In this document: positions 34,528 to 45,994 of the stretch, piece after piece | Numbering within the stretch: the first letter of the stretch is position 1 | Layout: every line of letters begins with the position of its first letter | Origin: Rhodovulum sp. PH10 | GTDB taxonomy: Bacteria; Pseudomonadota; Alphaproteobacteria; Rhizobiales; Xanthobacteraceae | Direction of reading: 5' to 3' | Assembly (NCBI RefSeq): GCF_000293785.1 | Contig: NZ_AKZI01000081.1 | Coordinates: forward strand, 1-64,000 | Length of the DNA stretch: 64,000 bases | Notes under the pieces: generated by a model | The model's input: only the letters and a program-made list of their open reading frames with translations | Told to the model about the DNA's origin: nothing | Database searches by the model: none | Program-made: the position numbers and the translations under genes

Positions 34528-35664
34528 TCAGACGCGGAATTCTTCGGCGTCGGCGTGCTTGAAGATCAGCCCGTGGCCCGGCCGCGAGAGATTTGGCACG
34601 ATCACGCCGTCGCGCGGCGTCGGCGCGCCGTCGAACAGCATGTGCTCGATGCGGACGTGATCGTGAAACCATTCGAGATGGCGCAGCCGCGTCGCCGCGC
34701 AGGCGACCGGCAGATGCGCGGCCGGCGCGCAGTGGCCGGACAGCGGCAGATGATGCGCCTCGCACAGCGCCGCCGCCTGCAGGAAGCCGGTGTAGCCGCC
34801 GCAGCGGGTGACGTCGGCCTGCAGCACGTCGACCGCGCCGGCGGCAACCATGCGGCGGAAGGAATCGGCGTTCCAGCCGTACTCGCCGGCGGCGATCTCC
34901 ATCCGTGCCGGCGCGCGCTCGCGCACGCGGGAAAGGCCGGCGAGATCGTCGGAGGAGACCGGCTCCTCCAGCCAGCGCACGTCGGCCTCGTCCGCGAAGC
35001 GCTCCGCATAATCGAGCGCCTGCGACACCGTCCAGGCGCCGTTGGCGTCGACGAACAGCATGCGCTCGCCGATCGCCTTCTTCGCCACCGCCACCCGGTG
35101 CGGATCACGGTCCGGATCGCTGCCGACCTTCATTTTCACGAAGGCGCAGCCGTCCACCTCGACCCAGTGTGAAAGCTGGCCGCGCAGCTCGTCGTCGTCG
35201 TAGGTGGTGAAGCCGCCGGAGCCGTAGACCGGCACGGCATCGCGCAGCCGGCCGAGCAGCAGCGCGAGCGGCACCTCGAGCAGCTTCGCTTTCAGATCCC
35301 ACAATGCGATGTCGACCGCCGAGATGGCGGTCGCGGCGAGCCCGTCGCGGCCGAGATTGCGCACGAGCGCCGTCATCGCCCGCCACGCCGCCGGCGGGTC
35401 GAACGCGTCGTAGCGCTTCGCCGCATCGGCGAGGTGCTTTTCGATCAGCGGCACGATCGAGGCGTCGGAATAGGTGTAGCCGAGCCCGGTCTTGCCGGCC
35501 GCCTCCGCCTCGACGATCACCAGCGTGGTGGCGGACCAGGAGAAGGTGCCGTCGGCCTCCGGCCGGTCGGTCGGGATGCGGTAGGCGCGCGCCCGCACCT
35601 CCCGCACCGGCGCCTCGCAGCCGGGACGACCCGCCATCGCATCCGGAGCGTCCGCCGCGCTCAT
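34528..35664 (-). CDS. Mandelate racemase/muconate lactonizing enzyme family protein (sugar-acid dehydratase-like)
   Basis: This 378-residue enolase-superfamily enzyme has a capping domain in the first 130 residues and then the barrel: catalytic Lys in FVKMKVGSD, metal ligands Asp in LFVDANGAW and Glu in RWLEEPVS, a third Glu in EIAAGEYGW, Asp in LQADVTRCGG, and His in LSGHCAPAAH. The KxK and His-Asp pair place it in the mandelate-racemase-type group, many of which dehydrate sugar acids. It is the first gene of a four-gene operon with a membrane protein, a GMC dehydrogenase and GH15, which would release, oxidise and dehydrate a sugar. The exact substrate is unknown. Confidence 0.85.
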   Translation of the reverse strand: MSAADAPDAMAGRPGCEAPVREVRARAYRIPTDRPEADGTFSWSATTLVIVEAEAAGKTGLGYTYSDASIVPLIEKHLADAAKRYDAFDPPAAWRAMTALVRNLGRDGLAATAISAVDIALWDLKAKLLEVPLALLLGRLRDAVPVYGSGGFTTYDDDELRGQLSHWVEVDGCAFVKMKVGSDPDRDPHRVAVAKKAIGERMLFVDANGAWTVSQALDYAERFADEADVRWLEEPVSSDDLAGLSRVRERAPARMEIAAGEYGWNADSFRRMVAAGAVDVLQADVTRCGGYTGFLQAAALCEAHHLPLSGHCAPAAHLPVACAATRLRHLEWFHDHVRIEHMLFDGAPTPRDGVIVPNLSRPGHGLIFKHADAEEFRV

Positions 35665-35999
35665 GTCGCCTCACCGCCGAGCGTGCGAGCCGAGCGGGAG
35701 ACGCGGCGAGCCGGATCGACGGGCACGGCGAGGCTGCTCGCCTGGTCCGCGGCGATGTGTGGGGGCGTGTCGTTCATCTGCATGGCACCGTGGGCGATCG
35801 GCGTCGTCCGGGGTCGAGCCCGCGTCGACGCGCAACGTCGGCGAAGTCGGCCGGCGATCGCGCGGCCGTCCCGCTCCTGTCACGGAACAACCGCCGCGAC
35901 GCGGCATCGTTCGTCGCATCGGTGCGGTTTTCCGGCGGACGGCCGCGCCGTTGGTACGGTGGAGAACGATGATCCGCCGAGGCTCGGCGGACCGGCGGC
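35665..35999. other. Intergenic region with no recognised gene
   Basis: About 335 bases lie upstream of the carbohydrate operon and downstream of the Mo-hydroxylase large subunit, both on the minus strand. It must hold the operon promoter, but no clear element is visible and no frame looks coding. Confidence 0.5.
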
Positions 36000-38198
36000 T
36001 CACGCCGGTCGCGGCAGCCGGTCGAGATAGGTGTCGAGCGTGATCGGATAGTCGCGCACGCGCACGCCGGTGGCGTTGTAGATCGCGTTGGCGATCGCCG
36101 CACCGACGCCGCACAGGCCGAGCTCGCCGACCCCCTTGGCCTTCATCGGCGAGGAGATCGGGTCCGCCTCGTCGAGAAAGATCACCTCCTGATGCGGGAT
36201 GTCGGCATGGACCGGCACCTCGTAGCCGGCGAGGTCGTGATTGACGAAGAAGCCGCGGCGGGTGTCGACCGAGAGCTTCTCCATCAGGGCGGCGCCCGCC
36301 CCCATCGTCATCGCCCCGATCACCTGGCTGCGCGCCGATTTCGGGTTGAGGATGCGGCCGGCCGAGCACACCGCCAGCATGCGCCTGAGCCGCGTCTCGC
36401 CGGTATGGGCGTCGACCGCCACCTCGACGAAATGGCCGGCGAAGGTCGACTGCTGATAATCCTTGGCGAGGCTGCCGTACTCGATGCCGTCCTCGGCCGA
36501 CAGCCCCTCGCCGGCCGCCTCGCCGAGCGGCACGCGGCGATCGCCCGACATGACCTCGCCGTCCGCGAAGTCGATGTCGGTCGCGTTGAGGCCGAGCTTG
36601 CGGGCGACCGCATCGCGCAGCCTCACGCAGGCGGCGTAGACCCCGGCAGTGGCGTTGTTGGCGCCCCACTGCCCGCCCGACCCGGCCGACGCCGGGAAGT
36701 CGGAATCACCGAGCCGCACCACCACCTTCTCCAGGCCGACGCCGAGCATCTCGGCCGCGGTCTGGGCGATGATCGTGTAGCTGCCGGTGCCGATGTCGGT
36801 CATGTCGGTCGAGACCGTGACCACGCCGTGCCGGTCGAGCTCCACCCGGGCGGACGATTTGGTGAGCAGGTTGTTGCGGAAGCCGGCGGCGACGCCGAGG
36901 CCGATCAGCCAGCGGCCGTCGCGCACGCTGGCGGGCTTCGGATCGCGGGCGCTCCAGCCGAACCGCTCCGCCCCCAGCCGCAGGCAGCCGACGAGATCGC
37001 GATACGAGAACGGGCGGCCGGGATGGGCCGGGTCGACCTGGGTGTCGTTGCGGATGCGGAACTCGACCGGGTCGAGCCCGAGCGCCTCGGCCATCTCGTC
37101 GATCGCGATCTCCAGTGCCATCATGCCGGGCGCCTCGCCCGGCGCGCGCATGGCGTTGCCTTCTGGCAGATCGAGCCGCGCGAGCCGCATCGCGATCATC
37201 CGAGCGGCGCCGGCATAGAGCAGCTTAGTCTGGGCGACCGCCGTCTCCGGCGAGCCGTCCGGCAGGTTGCCGGAGGTGCTTTCGTGGGCGATCGCGGTGA
37301 TCCGGCCGTCCCGCTCGGCGCCGATGCGGATGCGCTGGATGGTCGCCGGGCGGTGCGTCGTGTTGTTGATGACGAGCGGCCGGGTGAGCGCCACCCTGAC
37401 CGGCCGTCCGGCCGCCTTCGCGCCGAGCGCCGCCAGCACCGCGTCGGCGCGCACGAACAGCTTGCCACCGAACCCGCCGCCGACATAGGGCGAGACGACC
37501 CGAACCTTCTCCGCCGGCATGCCGAGGATGTCGGCGACCGCCTTCTTGCTCCAGGCGATCATCTGGTTCGAGGTCCACAAGGTGAGGCGGTCGCCGTCCC
37601 ACACCGCGACGGTGGCGTGCGGCTCGATCATCACGTGGCTCTGGTCGGGCGTCGTGTAGGTCCGGTCGAGCGTCACCGGCGCAGCCGCGAACGCCGTCTC
37701 GAAATCGCCCACCCGGTGCACCGGCTCGTCGCCGTCGCCGTGCAGCGGCGCGTGTCCCGCTTCCGCAGCGAGATCGAACCGTCCTTGCTCCGGCGTGTAG
37801 TCCGCGCGGATCAGCGCCGCCGCCGCGCGGGCCTGCTCGAACGTCTCGGCGACCACCACCGCGATCGCCTGATGGTAGTGCTGGATCTCGGCGCCGCCGA
37901 ACAGGTAGGCGTAGTTCATCCGGCCGCGGCCGAGCCGCGGCACGTCGAGCGTCGTCACCACCGCGAGCACCCCCGGCGCCGCGCGTGCCGCCCTCACGTC
38001 GATCGTCTCGACGCGGCCCCTGGCGATCGCCGCGCCGACCACGACGCCGTACGCCTGGTTCGGCGCCACGTCGTGGCGCTCGTGGGCATAAAGCGCGGTG
38101 CCGGTGGTCTTGAGCGGCCCGTCGATGCGATCGACGGGGCGGCCGACGACGGTGAGGCGGTCGATCGGGTTGAGGCCTGCGGGATGCTCGAACTTCAT
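36000..38198 (-). CDS. paoC: Aldehyde/xanthine dehydrogenase family, molybdopterin-binding subunit (PaoC-like)
   Basis: The 732-residue large subunit belongs to the xanthine oxidase family. It shows RIDGPLKTTGTALYAHE at the start, the Moco-binding YVGGGFGGKLFVRAD and NAMRAPGEAPGMMALEIAID, GGQWGANNATAGVY and the catalytic Glu in KGVGELGLCGVGAAI near the C-terminus. The start at 38198 lies five bases before the end of the FAD subunit gene. The three genes have the small-medium-large order and the traits of the periplasmic aldehyde oxidoreductase PaoABC. It needs molybdenum and MCD cofactor, unlike the nitrogenase encoded nearby. Substrate specificity is not readable. Confidence 0.9.
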   Translation of the reverse strand: MKFEHPAGLNPIDRLTVVGRPVDRIDGPLKTTGTALYAHERHDVAPNQAYGVVVGAAIARGRVETIDVRAARAAPGVLAVVTTLDVPRLGRGRMNYAYLFGGAEIQHYHQAIAVVVAETFEQARAAAALIRADYTPEQGRFDLAAEAGHAPLHGDGDEPVHRVGDFETAFAAAPVTLDRTYTTPDQSHVMIEPHATVAVWDGDRLTLWTSNQMIAWSKKAVADILGMPAEKVRVVSPYVGGGFGGKLFVRADAVLAALGAKAAGRPVRVALTRPLVINNTTHRPATIQRIRIGAERDGRITAIAHESTSGNLPDGSPETAVAQTKLLYAGAARMIAMRLARLDLPEGNAMRAPGEAPGMMALEIAIDEMAEALGLDPVEFRIRNDTQVDPAHPGRPFSYRDLVGCLRLGAERFGWSARDPKPASVRDGRWLIGLGVAAGFRNNLLTKSSARVELDRHGVVTVSTDMTDIGTGSYTIIAQTAAEMLGVGLEKVVVRLGDSDFPASAGSGGQWGANNATAGVYAACVRLRDAVARKLGLNATDIDFADGEVMSGDRRVPLGEAAGEGLSAEDGIEYGSLAKDYQQSTFAGHFVEVAVDAHTGETRLRRMLAVCSAGRILNPKSARSQVIGAMTMGAGAALMEKLSVDTRRGFFVNHDLAGYEVPVHADIPHQEVIFLDEADPISSPMKAKGVGELGLCGVGAAIANAIYNATGVRVRDYPITLDTYLDRLPRPA

Positions 38199-38202
38199 GC
38201 CG

Positions 38203-39153
38203 TCACTCCCTCGCATCCGAAATCGCAGCGGCGATCGTCCGCTCGACCAGCGGCAGCTTGAACGCGTTGTCGGCGGTCGGCCGGGCGCCGGCGAGCAGCG
38301 CATCGGCGACCGCCTTGGCGCCCGACGGCAGCTCGGCCTCGGCCGCCTCCGCACGCCACGGCTTGGGCGCGACGCCGCCGAGCGCGACGCGCCCGGTCCC
38401 GTCCGGCCGGATCACCGCGGCGACCGACACCAGCGCGAACGCGTAGGACGCGCGGTCGCGGACTTTTCGATAGACGTGCGTGCCGCCGAGCGGCTTCGGC
38501 AGCGTCACCGCCGTGATCAGCTCGCCTCGCGCGAGCGCCGTCTCGACATGCGGGGTGTCGCCGGGCAGGCGATGGAAGTCGGCGATCGGGATCGCGCGGG
38601 TGGTGCCGTCCGCCGTCACCGTCTCGACCCGCGCATCGAGCAGCCGCAGCGCCACCGCCATGTCGCTCGGATGGGTGGCTATGCACGCGTCGCTGCCGCC
38701 GATCACCGCGAGCGGCCGGCCGTAGCCGCCGATCGCGGCGCATCCGGAGCCGGGCTGCCGCTTGTTGCAGGGCTGATAGGTGTCGTAAAAATAGGGGCAG
38801 CGGGTGCGCTGGAGCAGATTGCCGGCGGTGGTCGCCTTGTTGCGCAGCTGGCCGCTCGCGCCGGCCAGGATCGCGCGGGCGAGCACGCCGTAGTCGCGCC
38901 GCACCCGCGGGTCGCTCGCCAGCGCCGTGTTGGTCACCCGTGCGCCGATCCGCAAGCCGCCGTCGTCGGTCGCCTCGATCGTGTCGAGCCGCAGATCCTG
39001 CACGTCGACCAGATGCCCCGGCGTCTCGATCTGCAGCTTCATCAAGTCGAGCAGGTTGGTTCCGCCGGCGATGAACTTCGCGTCCGGCCGGCGCGTCACC
39101 GCTGCCGCCGCCGCGGCCGGGGTGGTCGGGCGCTCGTAGGTGAACGGCTTCAT
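38203..39153 (-). CDS. paoB: Aldehyde oxidoreductase FAD-binding subunit with 4Fe-4S insertion (PaoB-like)
   Basis: The 316-residue FAD-binding subunit (FAD_binding_5 plus CO_deh_flav_C) has the FAD contact [20 protein letters not shown] and [15 protein letters not shown]. The Cys residues in [20 protein letters not shown] and the following SGCAAIGG match the extra 4Fe-4S cluster known from E. coli PaoB, which most family members lack. The ATG at 39153 overlaps the small subunit stop as ATGA. Its length is close to PaoB (318 aa). Confidence 0.9.
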   Translation of the reverse strand: MKPFTYERPTTPAAAAAAVTRRPDAKFIAGGTNLLDLMKLQIETPGHLVDVQDLRLDTIEATDDGGLRIGARVTNTALASDPRVRRDYGVLARAILAGASGQLRNKATTAGNLLQRTRCPYFYDTYQPCNKRQPGSGCAAIGGYGRPLAVIGGSDACIATHPSDMAVALRLLDARVETVTADGTTRAIPIADFHRLPGDTPHVETALARGELITAVTLPKPLGGTHVYRKVRDRASYAFALVSVAAVIRPDGTGRVALGGVAPKPWRAEAAEAELPSGAKAVADALLAGARPTADNAFKLPLVERTIAAAISDARE

Positions 39154-39809
39154 GCTTTCACTCCGGCGACCTCGGCCATGGCGTCGACGATGTTGGAATA
39201 GGCCCCGCACCGGCAGATGTTGCCGCTCATCCGCTCGCGGATCTCGAGATTGGTGAGGGGCGGCGCTGCGCCGAGATCCGCGGTGACGTGACTGGGCACC
39301 CCCGCCTCGATCTCCGCCAGCACGGCGACCGCCGAGCAGATCTGCCCCGGCGTGCAGTAGCCGCACTGATAGCCGTCGTGCCGCACGAAGGCCGCCTGCA
39401 TCGGGTGCAGCGCGCCCGGCGTGCCGAGCCCTTCGATCGTCGTGATGCGGTCGCCGTGATGCTGCACGGCGAGGCTGAGGCAGCTGTTGATCCGGGTGCC
39501 GTTCACCAGCACGGTGCAGGCGCCGCACTGCCCGTGGTCGCAGCCCTTCTTGGTGCCGGTGAGCCTCAGATGCTCGCGCAGCGCGTCGAGCAGCGTGGTG
39601 CGGGTGTCGATCTCGGCGAGGTCGCAGGGCGTGCCGTTGACCTCGAAGGAGAGCTTCATCATCGAAGGAGCGTCCTGTGGTGCCGCACCGGCCGAAGGCG
39701 GGCGCGGCGATTGCGCGGCGGCGGGCGGCACCGCCCCGACGACGAGAGACGCGGCGCCACCGACGACGACGCCCCGCCGCGACGGATCGAACCCGCTCGG
39801 CTCGGCCAT
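39150..39809 (-). CDS. paoA: Aldehyde oxidoreductase 2Fe-2S subunit with Tat signal (PaoA-like)
   Basis: The 219-residue small subunit begins with a twin-arginine leader ([20 protein letters not shown]), so the complex should be exported folded to the periplasm. Two 2Fe-2S domains follow: [16 protein letters not shown] with a later Cys in INSCLSLA, and the C-terminal [17 protein letters not shown] with [13 protein letters not shown]. The leader plus the 4Fe-4S-type partner subunit identify the periplasmic PaoABC class rather than cytosolic xanthine dehydrogenase. It is the first gene of the operon. Confidence 0.9.
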   Translation of the reverse strand: MAEPSGFDPSRRGVVVGGAASLVVGAVPPAAAQSPRPPSAGAAPQDAPSMMKLSFEVNGTPCDLAEIDTRTTLLDALREHLRLTGTKKGCDHGQCGACTVLVNGTRINSCLSLAVQHHGDRITTIEGLGTPGALHPMQAAFVRHDGYQCGYCTPGQICSAVAVLAEIEAGVPSHVTADLGAAPPLTNLEIRERMSGNICRCGAYSNIVDAMAEVAGVKA

Positions 39810-40222
39810 GGCACGTCTCCTCTATCCGCCGCCGGGGTTTTGCGGCTGTCCTCGCCGGACGTGTCGAGACGTCGGCGCGCGCTCGGGGGTGGCACTCGCT
39901 CGAGCGACCGGCGTCCCCCGGACGGGACAAGTCGCGACGGCCCGTCCGGTTTCGCCCGGTGTTCTTGCGCAGTGCCCCGCGAATCGCCGGGTTCGGAAGA
40001 CGGAGCCGAAAGCCACGCGCTCGGGTTGTCCTTTACGGCGCCTCGCGGCGCCCGCGGGGAGCAACGGCGAACGACCGCCGTCCGCCCGACGCCAAAACGT
40101 CCGGGACGAACCGAGGTCGAACCACGCTTTGTCGTCAATGCACGAACGGCGCCGACGTTCACCCGCCGGCAGCCGCCGGTACCCGGATCGGCGTCCGCGT
40201 CCGTCCCTTGCCGCTCGGGTGC
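39810..40222. other. Intergenic region upstream of paoA
   Basis: About 410 bases lie between the end of the ModE-like gene and paoA, both on the minus strand. No frame here looks like a known family. The paoA promoter must lie here unless it is transcribed with the ModE-like gene. I see no second Mo-box as clear as the one before anfA. Confidence 0.5.
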
Positions 40223-40582
40223 TCAGGCCGAAACGGCCTCGCGGCGCACCAGCCGGCCGAGCGCACGGAACTCACTGCGCGCGGCGGTGTGCGCATGCGC
40301 CTCGATCGCGTGATAGAGGTCGACCACCTGCTCGCCGGCGCGGGTGAGCGCGGCGCCGCCGCCGTGCCGACCGCCAGCCTCGGTGGTGACGGCCGGCGAG
40401 CGGAGCTGGCGGTTCACCTCCTCCACCAGCAGCCAGGCGCGGCGATAGGACATGCCGAGCGTGCGGGCGGCGGCCGAGATCGAGCCGGCGGTGCGGATCG
40501 CCTCCAGAAGCGCGATCTTTCCGGGGCCGATGCGGCCTCCGCCGGGAAGGTCGATGCGGATCGACAGCCGTGTCGGGGTCAT
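40223..40582 (-). CDS. ModE-like transcription regulator lacking the molybdate-binding domain
   Basis: The 119-residue winged-helix protein matches the N-terminal DNA-binding domain of ModE: GPGKIALLEAIRTAGSISAA, ARTLGMSYRRAWLLVEEVNR and an Arg/Gly wing (TEAGGRHGGGAALTRAG). The C-terminal Mop/TOBE domains that bind molybdate in ModE are absent, so it either senses nothing itself or needs a partner. It is transcribed away from anfA, and a candidate Mo-box lies 132 bases from its start on the anfA side. In Rhodobacter capsulatus the ModE homologues MopA and MopB repress anfA when molybdate is plentiful; a similar role is a reasonable inference. Confidence 0.8.
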   Translation of the reverse strand: MTPTRLSIRIDLPGGGRIGPGKIALLEAIRTAGSISAAARTLGMSYRRAWLLVEEVNRQLRSPAVTTEAGGRHGGGAALTRAGEQVVDLYHAIEAHAHTAARSEFRALGRLVRREAVSA

Positions 40583-40713
40583 GGGCGCGTCTCCTCGGAC
40601 GTTCGGAGAGACGAGAAGCGAACACGCCGCGCCCGTCAAGCGCCCGATCTGGTCGTGAACCCGACAGCGACCGACCGCATCGACCGCCGTGCCCGCCGCC
40701 CCGGATTTGCCGA

Positions 40714-40741
40714 TTCGCTGTATTCGTAGGAATATGACGCC
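40714..40741. promoter_or_regulatory. Candidate ModE-binding Mo-box upstream of anfA
   Basis: The half-sites TTCGCTGTATT and AATATGACGCC separated by CGTAGG align with the ModE consensus ATCGCTATATA-N6-TATATAACGAT at 8 of 11 and 7 of 11 positions, with the correct 6-base gap. The core TATTC-GTAG-GAATA is a perfect dyad. It lies 33 bases before the sigma-54 -24 element of anfA and beside a ModE-like gene. Function is inferred. Confidence 0.6.
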
Positions 40742-40773
40742 GTGACGGGTCGCCTCGCCGTCCGCCGCCCGCG

Positions 40774-40788
40774 TGGCACGTGCCTTGC
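40774..40788 (+). promoter_or_regulatory. Sigma-54 promoter of anfA
   Basis: TGGCACG-TGCC-TTGC matches the -24/-12 consensus TGGCACG-N4-TTGC, with GG and GC exactly 12 bases apart. The expected transcript start is near 40800, leaving about 80 bases of leader before the anfA start. It implies that an enhancer-binding protein, such as NtrC or NifA, switches anfA on. Confidence 0.8.
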
Positions 40789-40879
40789 CTCGTGGGGGGG
40801 GCGGACGCTTCGAGGGACCGTCGGCCGCCGCGGCCGACGACACCGTCCGGCGGACGGACGAGGGCCGAGAGTGTCGGGG

Positions 40880-42502
40880 ATGACGAGCACCAACGACCGG
40901 ATCGATGTCGCGAGCGACGGCTTCGTCGACGACTTCACGCACTGCTTCACCGGCGAGTGCCGCGTGAACGTGCTGCCGATCCTGTTCAAGATCAATCAGG
41001 TGATCGCCGAGAACGCCGATCTCGCGACGCTCGTCTCGATCGTCCTCGAGGGCATGCGCCGCCAGATGAAGATCGCGCGCGGCGCGATGATGCTGTACGA
41101 GCGCCGCTCCGACGCGATCTTCATCCACGACTCGTTCGGCTTCACCGAGGAGGAGAAGAGCCGCGGCATCTACGCACCCGGCGAAGGCATCACCGGGCGG
41201 GTGGTCGAGACCGGCAAGGCGGTGATTCTGCCGCGCATCGACGAGAGCCCCGACTTTCTCGACCGCACCCGCGCCCACAAGGGCCGCACCCGCGGCAAGA
41301 CGGCGTTCTTCTGCGTGCCGATCGTGCTCGCGCAGAAGGTGGTCGGGACGATCTGTGCCGAGCGCGTCTACATGAATCAGCGGCTGCTCGCCCAGGACGC
41401 CGAGCTCCTGGCGATGATCGCCGCGCTGATCGCGCCGACCGTCGAGCTGTACCTCATCGAGAACGTCGACAAGGTGCGGCTCGAGGCCGAGAACCGGCAG
41501 CTGCGCAGCGCACTGAAGCAGCGCTTCAAGCCCTCGAACATCATCGGCAACTCCAAGCCGATGCTGGAGGTGTACTCGCTGATCCACAAGGTCGCCTCCA
41601 CCAAGGCGACCGTGCTGCTGCTCGGCGAGAGCGGGGTCGGCAAGGAGTTGGTCGCCAACGCGATCCATTACGACAGCCCCTGCTCGGACGGCCCGTTCGT
41701 CAAGGCGAACTGCGCGGCGCTGCCGGAAGGCCTCGCCGAGAGCGAGCTGTTCGGTCACGAGAAGGGCGCCTTCACCTCCGCGGTCGCGACCCATCGCGGC
41801 TATTTCGAGCAGGCGAGCGGCGGCACCATCTTTCTCGACGAGGTCGGCGAGCTGAGCCTGACGACCCAGGCCAAGCTCTTGCGCGTGCTGCAGGAGAAGA
41901 CGTTCGAGCGGGTCGGCGGATCGAAGCCGGTGAAGATCGACGTGCGCATCATCGCCGCCACCAACCGCAACCTCGCCGAGATGGTCGCCGACGGCACCTT
42001 TCGCGAGGACTTGTTCTACCGCCTCAACGTGTTTCCGATCACCATCCCGCCGCTGCGCGACCGCGGCAGCGACGTGATCACGCTGGCCGATCACTTCGTC
42101 ACCACCTACGCGAACGAGATCGGCAAGCCGATCAAGCGCATCTCCACGCCCGCGATCGACATGCTGATGAGCTACCACTGGCCCGGCAACGTGCGCGAGC
42201 TGGAGAACGTGATCGAGCGCTCGGTGATCCTCGCCGAGGAAGGTGTGATCCACGGCTACGACCTGCCGCCCTCGCTGCAGACCGCGAGCGAGAGCGGCAC
42301 CTCGTTCGGCATGACGCTCGAGGCAAAACTCGCGATGGTCGAGCACGAGATGATCGTCGAGGCGCTCAAGGCCTCGAGCGGCAATATCGGCAAGGCCGCC
42401 GACGATCTCGGCCTCACGCGGCGCATGCTCGGCGTGCGCATGCAGCGCCACGGCCTCACCTACAAGAGCTTCCGGATGACGCCGCCGCGCACCGGCGCCT
42501 GA
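40880..42502 (+). CDS. anfA: AnfA, sigma-54-dependent activator of the Fe-only nitrogenase
   Basis: The 540-residue activator has an N-terminal GAF domain (about 35-190), preceded by HCFTGECR at residues 21-28; this C-x4-C motif is characteristic of AnfA. The AAA+ domain follows from about 215: Walker [15 protein letters not shown] as the sigma-54 contact loop, Walker [13 protein letters not shown], and the R-finger region [14 protein letters not shown]-terminal helix-turn-helix reads [20 protein letters not shown]. The contact loop is GAFTSA rather than the usual GAFTGA. I prefer the ATG at 40880 because it places the Cys pair as in Azotobacter AnfA; a GTG nine bases earlier has a better ribosome site. 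Confidence 0.95.
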   Translation: MTSTNDRIDVASDGFVDDFTHCFTGECRVNVLPILFKINQVIAENADLATLVSIVLEGMRRQMKIARGAMMLYERRSDAIFIHDSFGFTEEEKSRGIYAPGEGITGRVVETGKAVILPRIDESPDFLDRTRAHKGRTRGKTAFFCVPIVLAQKVVGTICAERVYMNQRLLAQDAELLAMIAALIAPTVELYLIENVDKVRLEAENRQLRSALKQRFKPSNIIGNSKPMLEVYSLIHKVASTKATVLLLGESGVGKELVANAIHYDSPCSDGPFVKANCAALPEGLAESELFGHEKGAFTSAVATHRGYFEQASGGTIFLDEVGELSLTTQAKLLRVLQEKTFERVGGSKPVKIDVRIIAATNRNLAEMVADGTFREDLFYRLNVFPITIPPLRDRGSDVITLADHFVTTYANEIGKPIKRISTPAIDMLMSYHWPGNVRELENVIERSVILAEEGVIHGYDLPPSLQTASESGTSFGMTLEAKLAMVEHEMIVEALKASSGNIGKAADDLGLTRRMLGVRMQRHGLTYKSFRMTPPRTGA

Positions 42503-42931
42503 GCGACGGTCTTCGGCTCCCGGCTCCCCGCCTCCGACGCCCAGCGCCCCGCGCCGGCGTGACCTTCTGCTTCCTGCGATCTCCTCGTCCCCGCCGCGCG
42601 GCGGCGTCGTCCCGTTTTCTCGTGCCGAGAAGCGACCGGAGGCCCGCGTCCCGAACCATGCGTCCACCGTTTCCCGCACGGTAAACTTCCGGCGATGAAT
42701 TTACCGACTGCGTAAACCCTGAGGGCTCGGTGCGGACGCCGGACGAATCGACCGAAAGCGCACATTCTTTTCGCGAATTCACCGCAGCCGTTCATTTCCA
42801 CGCCCGACGTCGTCCGCAGCGCGGGACGAGGCCGAATTCGCCAGTCCGCACGGTGGCTCCGCTCGTCGCCGCTCCGAAAGAAATTGACCGCGCGCGTCAC
42901 GTGCGTCCCGGCCCGTCACGCACACCGCGAG
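42503..42931. other. anfA-anfH intergenic control region
   Basis: No gene is seen in this stretch. Apart from the dyads at 42681-42716 it contains AT-rich patches near 42675-42720 and 42765-42800. DNA bending between the upstream sites and the sigma-54 promoter would be expected here. Confidence 0.5.
42681..42716. promoter_or_regulatory. Candidate AnfA upstream activator sites before anfH
   Basis: TTTAC-CGACTGC-GTAAA at 42700-42716 is a perfect dyad, and a further GTAAAC at 42681-42686 pairs with TTTACC across 14 bases. They lie about 216-251 bases upstream of the -24 element, where enhancer sites for AnfA would be expected. Specific binding is untested. Confidence 0.45.
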
Positions 42932-42947
42932 TGGCACGGCCGTTGCT
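42932..42947 (+). promoter_or_regulatory. Sigma-54 promoter of anfHDGK
   Basis: TGGCACG-GCCG-TTGCT matches the -24/-12 consensus with the correct 12-base GG-to-GC distance. Transcription should start near 42958, and anfH begins at 43013 after AAGGAG at 42998-43003. It fits activation by AnfA. Confidence 0.88.
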
Positions 42948-42952
42948 GATGA

Positions 42953-45531
<2,579 letters not shown>

Positions 45532-45541
45532 CGAGGCCCGC

Positions 45542-45982
45542 ATGACCAAGATCACCCACTCGGTGGTGTCAGACCACCCTTTTCCGAACGATGCGGCGGC
45601 GGCCGACGCCGCCCTCGCCGCCTGGGAGGCGCTCGACGACGTGACGCGCGACAGAGTCGACGTGATGGTCGACTGGATCATGAAATACTGCCTGTGGCAG
45701 TTCCATTCGCGCGCCTGGGACCGCACGCGCCAGAACGCCGGAATTCTCTCGATCACCGCGACGCTGCTCTGTGACGAGCCCTACACGCCGCAAACACCCG
45801 ACGAGAAGGTCTACTGGGTCGACGCGGTGACGCTCGCGCGGAACTACCGAAAAATCTGCCCGTGGCTCGCGGACATGTCGAAGGACGAGATCAAGTCGCT
45901 CGTGACGGCACTGCACGCCCGCATCGAGTATCTCACCGTCACCGGGTCGCTCAACGAAGAGCTGACCGACCAGCACTACTGA
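45542..45982 (+). CDS. anfG: Fe-only nitrogenase delta subunit AnfG
   Basis: The 146-residue product is the small third subunit found only in V- and Fe-nitrogenases. Typical features are VMVDWIMKYCLWQFHSRAWD and ARNYRKICPWLADMSKDEI. It caps the alpha subunit and is needed for full N2 reduction. A helical, Ala-rich N-terminus (AAAADAALAAWEALDD) is a bit longer than in some relatives. It begins 10 bases after anfD and ends 12 bases before anfK. Confidence 0.96.
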   Translation: MTKITHSVVSDHPFPNDAAAADAALAAWEALDDVTRDRVDVMVDWIMKYCLWQFHSRAWDRTRQNAGILSITATLLCDEPYTPQTPDEKVYWVDAVTLARNYRKICPWLADMSKDEIKSLVTALHARIEYLTVTGSLNEELTDQHY

Positions 45983-45994
45983 TCGGATCATGTC

